The notes under the pieces were generated by a model. It was not told where the DNA came from, did no database searches, and worked only from the letters and a program-made list of their open reading frames with translations. From assembly GCA_946413885.1 (NCBI GenBank), contig CAMKMK010000119.1, positions 1 to 7,296 of the forward strand: a stretch of DNA of 7,296 nucleotides, given 5' to 3'. Below are positions 1 to 6,694 of this stretch, piece after piece (position 1 is the first letter of the stretch; the number at the start of each line of letters is the position of its first letter). Source of the stretch: an uncultured Prevotellaceae bacterium (GTDB lineage: Bacteria > Bacteroidota > Bacteroidia > Bacteroidales > Bacteroidaceae). The position numbers and the translations under genes were made by a program.

Positions 1-144
1 CGCGACAGCTTCAAAAAGAAATTGAAAGCACAGGAACTGGCCACGAAATGCATGGAGTGTGGACAATGTCTGCCTAAATGTCCACAAAGCATCCGCATTC
101 CCAACCAAATGTCCCGCATCGTAGAACTTATTGGCGACAAGTAG
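1..144 (+). CDS. C-terminal end of a [4Fe-4S] protein, probably an iron-sulfur aldo/keto reductase (5' end outside window)
   Basis: Frame 1 is open from the first base to the TAG at 142-144 and gives 47 residues. The segment KCMECGQCLPKCPQSIRIP contains CxxCxxCxxxCP (Cys17, 20, 23 and 27 of the visible part), the classic ligand set for one [4Fe-4S] cluster. There is no second Cys set, so this is a single-cluster tail and not a dicluster ferredoxin. The run CPQxIxIP followed by a short amphipathic helix (MSRIVELIGDK) resembles the end of the COG1453-type predicted aldo/keto reductases common in Bacteroidota and Firmicutes, where an NAD(P)H-type barrel carries a C-terminal ferredoxin module. 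The barrel itself lies outside the window, so the enzyme assignment rests on this tail alone. Another oxidoreductase with a C-terminal [4Fe-4S] module is the main alternative. It is transcribed towards the GH76 gene, with which it converges. Confidence 0.65.
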   Translation, partial: RDSFKKKLKAQELATKCMECGQCLPKCPQSIRIPNQMSRIVELIGDK

Positions 145-177
145 CTCTGAAGAAGCAAAGAAGAAAAGTCTCAGTAA
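145..177. other. 33-base convergent intergenic gap with no recognisable terminator
   Basis: This is the only intergenic stretch of note in the window, lying between the TAG of the iron-sulfur protein gene (plus strand) and the TAG of the GH76 gene (minus strand). Transcripts from both sides would end here. It is purine-rich on the plus strand. I found only a 4-base inverted pair spanning the gap edge (TCAG at 171-174 with CTGA in 181-185) and no T-run after a stem in either direction. Termination is therefore either factor-dependent or encoded within the coding regions. Confidence 0.5.
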
Positions 178-3100
178 CTATCTGACGACCTTTCGACCTT
201 TTTGGATATAGACTCCATGACGAGGTGAGTGAATTCTGCGGCCCTGAAGATCATAGAGGGGAGAATCGTCTGTTGGGACAGGATCGAGGGAGATGTTGCG
301 GATTGCTGTAGGACGAGCGGTCAGAAGGAACTGGAGGTCACTCAGATGGAACTGATTGGAGCCTGCCGTCTCAGTAATCGTAAGACGATACTGGGAGAAT
401 GACTCTGCCTCGGCATTGCAATCATAGAACTGGGTGGCATAGCGCTGGCTGAATGCCTGATCTGAACGCTGGTCGATGATTGTCCAGGAAGTTCCATCTG
501 TAGAAGCTTCAAGCGTCCAGGCTTGAGGGTCTCGTATTGGCTCATCCTTGGCAGAAGTGAGGGTATATGCTTTGATGGGTTGAGGCTCAGCAAAAGTAAC
601 CGTGATGGCAACTGGCTCATTGAAGCTAGTACGATAACGAGACATACGATTCATATCCATCAGTTTCTCCACACTCTCAGTAGCGGTTGCAGCATCAGAA
701 GAAGTCTGAATGGAGACTGGGAGAGGAGCGATAGTCTCATCCTCGATGAGTGTGGTGGTATAAATTTCCATCTCTGCCAAACGTGCCTGCGTGCCTTGGT
801 TGGCAACAGCTCCTACATCGAGGCGAAGATGATTGAACTGACGGCTGGAGGATACCGTATTGGTAACCCGCTGACCACGAAGATTCAAGTTGACATTGCG
901 GGTGCTGAGCGTAGTGACTTCACCTGTTTCATCATCGATGCCATAAAGGGCTACAGACTGGGGAGCGAGGTCAGCATTATCGGCAGAAAGCAGGCTATAA
1001 CCTATGATGCGTGTGGTGAAAGGAAGACGGATATCCCAAGAAGGAAGCACATCAGTTGCTCCTTCGCTGGTGCTGTAGGTATAACCATCCTTATCGAAAA
1101 GAAGAGATGCATCGCCACCAAGCGCATCAGTAATACTGCTGAACTGAGTGATATCAGCATGAAAACGTCCAAAATCGAGCGAGCCAAAGAGTTGGAACTG
1201 GAATTCTTCGGAAGACTCAGCAGCATCTGCAGAAGAAGAAATCTCTAATTTATAAAAGATGTAACCCGTAGTAGAGTTGACTTGGTAAGCTGAAGTAGGA
1301 TAATCACTAATCCGATTGTCTTGTGAATCAAGCTCCACCCACTTGCTTCCATTGGTGGAACCATATAGTTTCCAAGCAGTTGCATCGCCTCCTGTAATTG
1401 AATAAGCACTAAGCAAATAGCTACCCATAGCGCGATAGACAAAGGTGGAACCCTCGGAAGTCATTTGGCCGCCATCATGGGTGATGTCATTCTGAGAGAC
1501 GCTGCGTCCCATCAGTTGCCATTCTGACAAAGAAATCGAGGTGCCTGGCTCGACACTTGGGAAGAGAAGACGGTAGTAGGAATGAGTCTCGCTGGAAGAA
1601 ACAGCAAACGAACGCTGTTCGCCACGAGTTGAAAAGGTCTGCTCCTGCTGTGAATCAAGCGTCTCCCACGTGTTGCCATCATCGGAATATTGAAGGAGCC
1701 ATGCTGTAGGGTCTTGACCTTCTGAGAGACCAGAAAAAAGACTGTAGCCACGAAGAGCAATGGGGGCAGGACTGTAATACTGAATCCATGTCTCACCCTC
1801 AGAAACGACACCTGAAATGTCTGTCGTAGTTCGATCATCACCCAAAGCATCAAGATTGTCAGAGGTCTGAAGTGAGGTGGTGAATCGTCCTCCATTATTG
1901 GTCAGGTCAGGATAGATGTTGTAAGTGGAAGAAAAGGATAAATTGTCAATACTGAGCAAAGGGATTCGTGCTGATCCCACAGCACAGAAGTAGATGTCAT
2001 GAGTACCATCGAGGGGAGTATTGAGAGGAACAGTTACATCAATCCACTGACCTGTCTCCTCAGGCGCAACTGTACATAGTGGGGTTCCTGTATTGGGCGC
2101 ATCAGCATAAACATTAAGGCGCGACGAAGCACGCATACGATTCATGTGAAGATTCAGATGAGTGGCGGTACGATTGCCAAACTCCACATTGCGGTAACCT
2201 ATATTGGCAGCATTATAAAAAGGACCTGCTACGGTCATCTCCTCCTCAGCAGTAATCTGGGCACCGCAGATGAAATTGAAATTTTCAGACTCGATAGTGC
2301 TGAATGCATCGTGATGATTCTGAACGCCTAAGTGAGCATTGTAGGCAGCGGAGAGTGCTGTGAATGCCCCTACTCCATCATTCCTGAAATCGCCTCCATC
2401 TGAGTAATTGAAATTCTCAGGTGTCTTGTGAAGCCATCCACTCATAGAGATACCTTTTGAGTTGCGATTGTTCCAAGCCTGGAAAGCGTTCTTTGCCAAC
2501 CAATCATAGTTTTCAGGATGATCCAAATCGGCTGCATAACGACGGATATAGCGCATGAGGATACCCTTGAAACCCGTAAGGTCACCTGTAGCTGTCTGAC
2601 ACACCTTGATAATCCCGTTGCTGTTGGCCAGATTGCTTTTCGTCCAGGAGACAATTGCATCAGCATCACGACGGAACATCTCATCGCCAAAGTGATTGTA
2701 GAGCATTACGGCTGCACCAAGACAAGTACCTTGATTGTAAGTGCTGGACCATGTGTTGCCAACCTTCTTATTGTTGGTGTCGTAAGAATCATATACCTGA
2801 CCTGTGAAAGAACCATTGGAGAAAGCATAAAGGATAGCCCGCTCACCCATATAGGTATTGCGTGCCTTGGTATAGTAACTCTCGAGGCCTGTAGCGATGG
2901 CAAGATAACATGCTGCCACACATGCAGGGCCGTTAATGCAACTGTTGGTTCCTGATTTACCCTGACACCAAATGAGTGTGTTGTCGCCATAAGCATTCGC
3001 ACGTTTATACATGGCATCAAAGTTAGTCTTAGCCTTGGTGCGATAATCAGTATTACCCGTAAGAAGATAAGCACGCACACAAGCTATACACATCCAGGCA

Positions 3101-3915
3101 ATATCATCGTTGTAGCTGTTGCCTGTCCAATCAGTACCATTACGTTGACAGAAATTCTTGTATAGCTCATCAAACATGGTGGCGTACTCCTGAAATCCTG
3201 TAGTCTCATAGGCATCCAATACAACCTCAAACATTTCAGCATCGCCCCACCAACCTCCTTTACCAATGACGTGACCTGTGGAAGCCTTGTGGTAATACTG
3301 GTCCATCCATCGATCCATCATCTCTTCGCGAATCTCTGCCGTTAGTTGATTGGGTACAGCCGTTGCTTCCTCAATACGAAACTGTACACGTGAAGCATCT
3401 GCAGAAGAAGCGGTAACAAGAGTAAGATCGCTGCCTTCAGAAACAGTGGCAGCAGCTGAGAGACAGACACGACGATTGGTATTGATGAAAATCTGATAAG
3501 TGTCCTCCAAGCCCTCCACAGGAACAAGCTCCCATGAACCACGATTAACGGCATTGCCGCGACTGATCTGACCCACTTTAGAACCATTCGAAGAAGAGGA
3601 AATCCCACCCAGATAGAATCCACTATACACGTTGGTGATATAGTAACCACCCTTATCGTTCTGCTCAAGGAGCCAACGCTGGGAATTAGTATTCGTTTCT
3701 GTCCACATCACGACTGGTTTCCCAACATCAAGGCTGGAATCCTCAGTGGAGAGGACTCTGCCACCAATGGAAAGACGAACAACCTGACCAGTTTGCAACT
3801 CAGCATTAATGGGAACAGAGATAAGACTGAGGAGAAAGAAGATAAAGAAATTTCTCTTCCTTTCCATGCAGGAGAGAGAACGTAACAGATTAGATAAAGA
3901 GAGCATTTTTTTCAT
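178..3915 (-). CDS. Secreted multidomain GH76 endo-alpha-1,6-mannanase with ricin-type trefoil, CBM6 and four discoidin-like modules
   Basis: The protein has 1245 residues counted from the ATG at 3915. Residues 1-38 form a signal peptide: hydrophobic core FFIFFLLSLISVP, likely cleavage after INA. Residues 41-183 are a ricin-type beta-trefoil with three sub-repeats and a QRW at 79-81. Residues 190-530 are a GH76 catalytic domain, shown by GGWWGDAE, YNDDIAWM with the paired catalytic aspartates at 270-271, CINGPA, TYNQGTCLGAA and a late FKGILMRYIRR. Residues 538-662 resemble CBM6 (opening IESENFNF). Four discoidin/F5-8C-like modules follow (about 666-803, 808-912, 917-1053, 1065-1198). The last 25 residues carry YDLQGRR...GVYIQKGRKVV, a tail common on secreted Bacteroidales proteins. 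GH76 enzymes cut the alpha-1,6-mannose backbone of fungal-type mannans, so an extracellular or surface role is inferred. A TTG at 3930 would add five residues. ATGs at 3906 and 3867 are alternatives, and the 3867 one gives the most ordinary signal peptide. No SusC/SusD genes adjoin it. Confidence 0.9.
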   Translation of the reverse strand: MKKMLSLSNLLRSLSCMERKRNFFIFFLLSLISVPINAELQTGQVVRLSIGGRVLSTEDSSLDVGKPVVMWTETNTNSQRWLLEQNDKGGYYITNVYSGFYLGGISSSSNGSKVGQISRGNAVNRGSWELVPVEGLEDTYQIFINTNRRVCLSAAATVSEGSDLTLVTASSADASRVQFRIEEATAVPNQLTAEIREEMMDRWMDQYYHKASTGHVIGKGGWWGDAEMFEVVLDAYETTGFQEYATMFDELYKNFCQRNGTDWTGNSYNDDIAWMCIACVRAYLLTGNTDYRTKAKTNFDAMYKRANAYGDNTLIWCQGKSGTNSCINGPACVAACYLAIATGLESYYTKARNTYMGERAILYAFSNGSFTGQVYDSYDTNNKKVGNTWSSTYNQGTCLGAAVMLYNHFGDEMFRRDADAIVSWTKSNLANSNGIIKVCQTATGDLTGFKGILMRYIRRYAADLDHPENYDWLAKNAFQAWNNRNSKGISMSGWLHKTPENFNYSDGGDFRNDGVGAFTALSAAYNAHLGVQNHHDAFSTIESENFNFICGAQITAEEEMTVAGPFYNAANIGYRNVEFGNRTATHLNLHMNRMRASSRLNVYADAPNTGTPLCTVAPEETGQWIDVTVPLNTPLDGTHDIYFCAVGSARIPLLSIDNLSFSSTYNIYPDLTNNGGRFTTSLQTSDNLDALGDDRTTTDISGVVSEGETWIQYYSPAPIALRGYSLFSGLSEGQDPTAWLLQYSDDGNTWETLDSQQEQTFSTRGEQRSFAVSSSETHSYYRLLFPSVEPGTSISLSEWQLMGRSVSQNDITHDGGQMTSEGSTFVYRAMGSYLLSAYSITGGDATAWKLYGSTNGSKWVELDSQDNRISDYPTSAYQVNSTTGYIFYKLEISSSADAAESSEEFQFQLFGSLDFGRFHADITQFSSITDALGGDASLLFDKDGYTYSTSEGATDVLPSWDIRLPFTTRIIGYSLLSADNADLAPQSVALYGIDDETGEVTTLSTRNVNLNLRGQRVTNTVSSSRQFNHLRLDVGAVANQGTQARLAEMEIYTTTLIEDETIAPLPVSIQTSSDAATATESVEKLMDMNRMSRYRTSFNEPVAITVTFAEPQPIKAYTLTSAKDEPIRDPQAWTLEASTDGTSWTIIDQRSDQAFSQRYATQFYDCNAEAESFSQYRLTITETAGSNQFHLSDLQFLLTARPTAIRNISLDPVPTDDSPLYDLQGRRIHSPRHGVYIQKGRKVVR
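181..255 (-). other. C-terminal tail motif of the GH76 protein (YDLQGRR...GVYIQKGRKVV)
   Basis: These last 25 codons encode a short motif often seen at the ends of large secreted Prevotella and Bacteroides proteins. It resembles the final strands of type IX secretion (Por) sorting domains, which run from a Y-D-L-x-G-R turn to a G-x-Y-I strand and a basic end. Only this short tail is present, not a full 70-90 residue sorting domain, so it shows family style more firmly than it shows the secretion route. Confidence 0.5.
322..1920 (-). repeat. Four tandem diverged discoidin (F5/8 type C)-like modules in the GH76 protein
   Basis: This is a protein-level repeat. The modules lie at about 1920-1507, 1494-1180, 1167-757 and 723-322. 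Modules 1, 2 and 4 share the core AWxLxxSxxGxxW (TAWLLQYSDDGNTW, TAWKLYGSTNGSKW, QAWTLEASTDGTSW), preceded by a YxL(F/T)S or YSITGG strand and followed by LDSQ or IDQR; modules 1, 2 and 4 then show a late (Y/F)Y(R/K)L or QYRL strand. Module 3 has lost the tryptophan core (VALYGIDDETGEVTTL) but keeps IIGYSLLSA before it and FNHLRLDV after it. This is the beta-sandwich pattern of F5/8C or CBM32-type carbohydrate-binding domains. DNA identity between modules looks low, so the duplications are old and the modules are unlikely to recombine. The boundaries are approximate. Confidence 0.6.
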
Positions 3916-3933
3916 TATTTGATTATTCAATGA

Positions 3934-4866
3934 TTATTCATTCATCGCCCCACATCGAGGACATCGTCCCAAATCATGAAGTTTAGAACCACATTTGCCA
4001 CAAATATAGCGAGGACGGAAGTAACAGAAATAACGCCACAGCGCCCATGCAATATAGAGGAAGAAAAGCAGATAACCCACCCAATACAACGTGAGGATGG
4101 AGAAAACCATATAACAAAGTACACAAACGCCAAAAAGTGAAAGCAGATATATGATGGCTTCTGAGAAGCGAAGTTGACGACTGACTTCCTCAAGCGTAGC
4201 GACCAATAAGATAATAATCAGCCAGATGGAAGAAAGGAAGAGTGCAAGAATAAAAGGGAGTTCGAAGGGATTAAGGGTAGGATGATAATAGAAATGAACC
4301 CAAGTCTCCGGAACAAATTTCTGGATACTGGCATAAAGTACTGCGCTTGAACTTAACGTGAGGGTGAGGAGTGTAGGATAACAAGTAGCAATATCGCGGA
4401 AGTGTACGATATGGTAATGCCTACGACGTACTCGCTGAATGACCATGAAGAGAAGCAAGCAGATAAGAAATACCATGAAATACCAGAAATGACGCTGGCT
4501 GAAGAGATATATGAACTGACTGATGGGATCAGAAGGAACAGCATTAGCAATCAGGTCACTCTCATGAGTCCATCCCATAGTAAGCTGGTCGCGAGCAACC
4601 TTGACCCATACGCTATCCAACGAATCCTCAGGGATAACCATAATCTGAGCAACCACAAGAGGATCTCCATGATAAACGACATTGCTGCTATCCAACACTG
4701 CACTTATAGGCTGATTATGAGTGGGTTGATCAGATTGCAGAATCAGACTGTCGCCCCAAAACTCGAAGTTATAATTGACACCATAAGGACGCCCATCTCT
4801 CTGCTGAGGATAGCAGCAAGCATTGAGAAACAATGCGGACAAGATGAAGATGGCAATATTACGCAT
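3934..4866 (-). CDS. Polytopic membrane protein with lipobox-like signal, SH3-like domain and C-terminal zinc ribbon
   Basis: I know of no characterised homologue with this 310-residue architecture. From the ATG at 4866, the N-terminus ends in LFLNACC, a lipobox-like site with Cys17 as the candidate lipidated residue; Asn at -2 is atypical. Residues 36-107 look like a bacterial SH3-like domain (WVKVARDQ...GWTHESDL). About five membrane segments follow, at roughly 128-144, 163-182, 202-223, 237-257 and 259-278. The first is followed by QRVRRRHYH, which puts that loop in the cytoplasm. Residues 289-305 form a zinc ribbon (CGKC-x9-CPRC) that five passes would place in the cytoplasm. The start is favoured because its ATG overlaps the upstream stop by 8 bases; a TTG at 4875 would add only MST ahead of it. 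The GH76 gene begins 18 bases downstream. An inner-membrane sensor or assembly factor is possible but unproven. Confidence 0.8.
   Translation of the reverse strand: MRNIAIFILSALFLNACCYPQQRDGRPYGVNYNFEFWGDSLILQSDQPTHNQPISAVLDSSNVVYHGDPLVVAQIMVIPEDSLDSVWVKVARDQLTMGWTHESDLIANAVPSDPISQFIYLFSQRHFWYFMVFLICLLLFMVIQRVRRRHYHIVHFRDIATCYPTLLTLTLSSSAVLYASIQKFVPETWVHFYYHPTLNPFELPFILALFLSSIWLIIILLVATLEEVSRQLRFSEAIIYLLSLFGVCVLCYMVFSILTLYWVGYLLFFLYIAWALWRYFCYFRPRYICGKCGSKLHDLGRCPRCGAMNE
4859..4866 (-). other. 8-base stop/start overlap (ATGCGTAA) between U32 and membrane-protein genes
   Basis: Read on the minus strand, the U32 gene ends CAC CAT GCG TAA, and the ATG inside CATGCG opens the next gene in another frame. 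The overlap runs from 4866 to 4859. Such overlaps normally mean translational coupling on one mRNA. It also decides the start of the membrane-protein gene in favour of ATG 4866 over the upstream TTG at 4875. Confidence 0.8.
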
Positions 4867-6694
4867 GGTGGACAATCATCTGACAGTTTTTGCAATCAAA
4901 CTCAAGAGGGAAACGTCGTCCATCCTGAGATACAAGATAGAAAGGTTCAACGAAAGGACTGCGCTTTCCCCCATTACGCGCACAAAAACCCAAGGAATAA
5001 CGCAGACAATGACGACAAAACATCAATGCCGTACTGCTTTGGGGCGATGAGTCTGGAGTAATCTCCATAGCAGGCTCGATAGAAGTGACACCCCGTTTCT
5101 GATAGAATTGTCGAGAGAGTCGATTGGAGACATTGAGGAGGAAAGAACTATTTTCCACCACAGTTTCTACCTCTGATGGATGAGAAGAAAATGAGGAATC
5201 TGAAGACGAAGACAGAGATGAAGATAGTGATGAAAGCGAAAGAAGCATTCGCCTCTTCCATTCTGCCAAAACACTGTGAGGAATGAACCAAGGTTGAGTG
5301 AAACATATATCAATATGACGGGCTTCGTAGATAGTATCCCCTAAGCGGGAAAGCTGTTCTTGGACACCTTGTCTCTGGTCGGTTCGTGCCAACTGATGTT
5401 CATAAGGAAAAGACTCTGTGACCTGAACACCATCTTCACGAATAATGGTTAAAGAAAAACCTGATTCACATTCTGATAACATCCAATCAACAAATATCTT
5501 ACGAGTTGAAGATAGACGTGAAAGTAAGCGTTCCCATTGTTGATCAAAATTGCGAAAGAGAGGAGTACGTGGACGAATCTGAGGCATCTGGGCAGGATAG
5601 AGATGATTGCTTTCCACTCTATTCACACGGAAACCTTGAAGACGACCTTCCGAATCTATAAAGCAAAGCCCATCTCCGTTGGAAAAAGGTACAGTACCTG
5701 CCACAACAATACAATCACGACGAACCTCTTTTACCTCTCCAACTGGTTGGCCAATACTCTTGGGACTCTGAGGCGAAGTGATGTCTGGCGTACGACCATG
5801 TAGGAAATACTCAGTAAAGCCACGATTGAAACTACGTTGAGGGTCAGGCTTGAACGTATATGTCTCATGTCCCAGTGATGAACGAAAATACTCAGGACGT
5901 CGTCTTAAGATAGCATCTATCCGTTGACGGTAATAAGCAGTGATATTCTTAACGTATGATACATCCTTAAGACGCCCCTCAATCTTGAACGAACGTACAC
6001 CTGCATCCATCATCTCTTCAAGAGAAGAACAGCGATTCATGTCACGCAAGGAGAGAAGGTAACGATCACGTGATATTATTGTACCACGAGCATCCTGAAG
6101 CATGAAACGAAGACGACAGAATTGAGCACATTCACCCCTATTGGCACTACGATTAAAGCAATATTGTGAAGCATAGCATTGTCCACTATAGGATACACAA
6201 AGAGCTCCATGAACAAAAGCCTCCAGCTTCACGTTAGGAACAGACTGATGAATCTGACGAATCTGATCAATAGAGAGTTCACGAGCCAAAACAATCTGTT
6301 CGAATCCCAACGATTGAAGCCAACGAGCCTTCTCTGGTGTTCGATTGTCCATCTGAGTACTGGCATGAAGGGCAATAGGTGGAAGATCCATCTCCAGAAG
6401 AGCCATATCCTGCACAATAAGCGCATCCACCCCAACACGATAGAGTTCCCATATCATCTGGCGTGTTTCTTCGAGTTCAGAGTCATAGAGTATCGTGTTG
6501 ACTGTCACATCAATACGGGAACCAAACTGATGAGCATATTCACACAAACGAGCAATGTCATCAATACTGTTTCCTGCAGCAGAGCGTGCACCAAAGCGTG
6601 GAGCACCAATATATACAGCATCAGCACCGTGGTCAATAGCCGCGATACCGCATTCTAAATTTCTTGCAGGAGAAAGTAACTCTATCTGGTTCAA
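4859..6694 (-). CDS. Peptidase U32 family protein, probable iron-sulfur RNA hydroxylase (RlhA/TrhP-like)
   Basis: This 611-residue protein belongs to the long-form U32 family. The N-terminus ELLSPARNLECGIAAIDHGA and ADAVYIGAPRFGAR open the barrel. The family signature is at 158-173, with EAFVHGALC and SYSGQC. Cys166 and Cys173 with Cys189, and Cys193 or Cys222, are candidate [4Fe-4S] ligands. SFKIEGRLKDVSYVKNIT at 235-252 is a second family block. Residues about 370-480 form the linker typical of long members, and the C-terminus holds CxxC (560, 563), Cys571 and CxxC (601, 604), a probable metal knuckle. Although named collagenase-like peptidases, characterised members such as E. coli RlhA and TrhP hydroxylate 23S rRNA or tRNA using an Fe-S cluster and prephenate, so RNA hydroxylation is the best inference; the exact substrate is not decided here. 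The start is TTG at 6694: an in-frame TGA lies 10 bases upstream (6706-6704) and the conserved N-terminus begins at once. Confidence 0.88.
   Translation of the reverse strand: MNQIELLSPARNLECGIAAIDHGADAVYIGAPRFGARSAAGNSIDDIARLCEYAHQFGSRIDVTVNTILYDSELEETRQMIWELYRVGVDALIVQDMALLEMDLPPIALHASTQMDNRTPEKARWLQSLGFEQIVLARELSIDQIRQIHQSVPNVKLEAFVHGALCVSYSGQCYASQYCFNRSANRGECAQFCRLRFMLQDARGTIISRDRYLLSLRDMNRCSSLEEMMDAGVRSFKIEGRLKDVSYVKNITAYYRQRIDAILRRRPEYFRSSLGHETYTFKPDPQRSFNRGFTEYFLHGRTPDITSPQSPKSIGQPVGEVKEVRRDCIVVAGTVPFSNGDGLCFIDSEGRLQGFRVNRVESNHLYPAQMPQIRPRTPLFRNFDQQWERLLSRLSSTRKIFVDWMLSECESGFSLTIIREDGVQVTESFPYEHQLARTDQRQGVQEQLSRLGDTIYEARHIDICFTQPWFIPHSVLAEWKRRMLLSLSSLSSSLSSSSDSSFSSHPSEVETVVENSSFLLNVSNRLSRQFYQKRGVTSIEPAMEITPDSSPQSSTALMFCRHCLRYSLGFCARNGGKRSPFVEPFYLVSQDGRRFPLEFDCKNCQMIVHHA
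5183..5239 (-). other. Serine-rich low-complexity segment within the U32 protein
   Basis: Residues 486-504 contain 14 serines in 19 positions; the other five are three Leu, one Asp and one Phe. The segment sits between the FIPHSVLAEWKRRM helix and the conserved NVSNRLSRQFY block. On the plus strand it reads as a purine-rich series of GAAGA/GATGAA-like units, but the Ser codons vary (TCG, TCA, TCT, TCC), so it is not a perfect microsatellite. It is most likely a surface loop that has expanded in this lineage. Confidence 0.75.
6691..6694 (-). other. TTGA stop/start overlap between metA and U32 genes
   Basis: On the minus strand, ATT CAT TGA ends metA, and TTG, made from the last base of CAT plus the TG of the stop, opens the U32 gene. 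This is the TTG version of the common ATGA overlap and implies coupled translation. No ATG is available near the conserved U32 N-terminus; the first in-frame Met is at residue 80, far inside the fold. Confidence 0.75.

Noticed and set aside
171..185. Possible hairpin TCAG-TAACTAT-CTGA at the convergent junction
   Set aside because: A 4-base stem with no T-run is too weak for an intrinsic terminator.
523..1248. Plus-strand open frame of 241 codons opposite the discoidin-like modules
   Set aside because: It lies wholly antisense to a coherent domain-bearing protein, its translation shows no recognisable domain or membrane pattern, and its length is explained by the sense-strand codon composition.
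2518..2955. Plus-strand open frame of 145 codons, Cys- and His-containing, opposite the GH76 core
   Set aside because: The Cys and His residues are mirror images of sense codons for conserved GH76 residues; it has no plausible start context and no domain.
4402..5061. Plus-strand open frame of 219 codons opposite the membrane protein and the end of the U32 gene
   Set aside because: It spans the junction of two well-supported genes on the other strand, and its translation has no motif and no family resemblance.
5170..5245. Purine-rich repeat-like stretch as a CRISPR or tandem-repeat array
   Set aside because: The units are short, imperfect and in frame as Ser codons of the U32 gene; there is no constant repeat with spacers.
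6179..6658. Plus-strand open frame of 159 codons opposite the U32 N-terminal half
   Set aside because: It is antisense to the most conserved part of the U32 protein, with no supporting motif.
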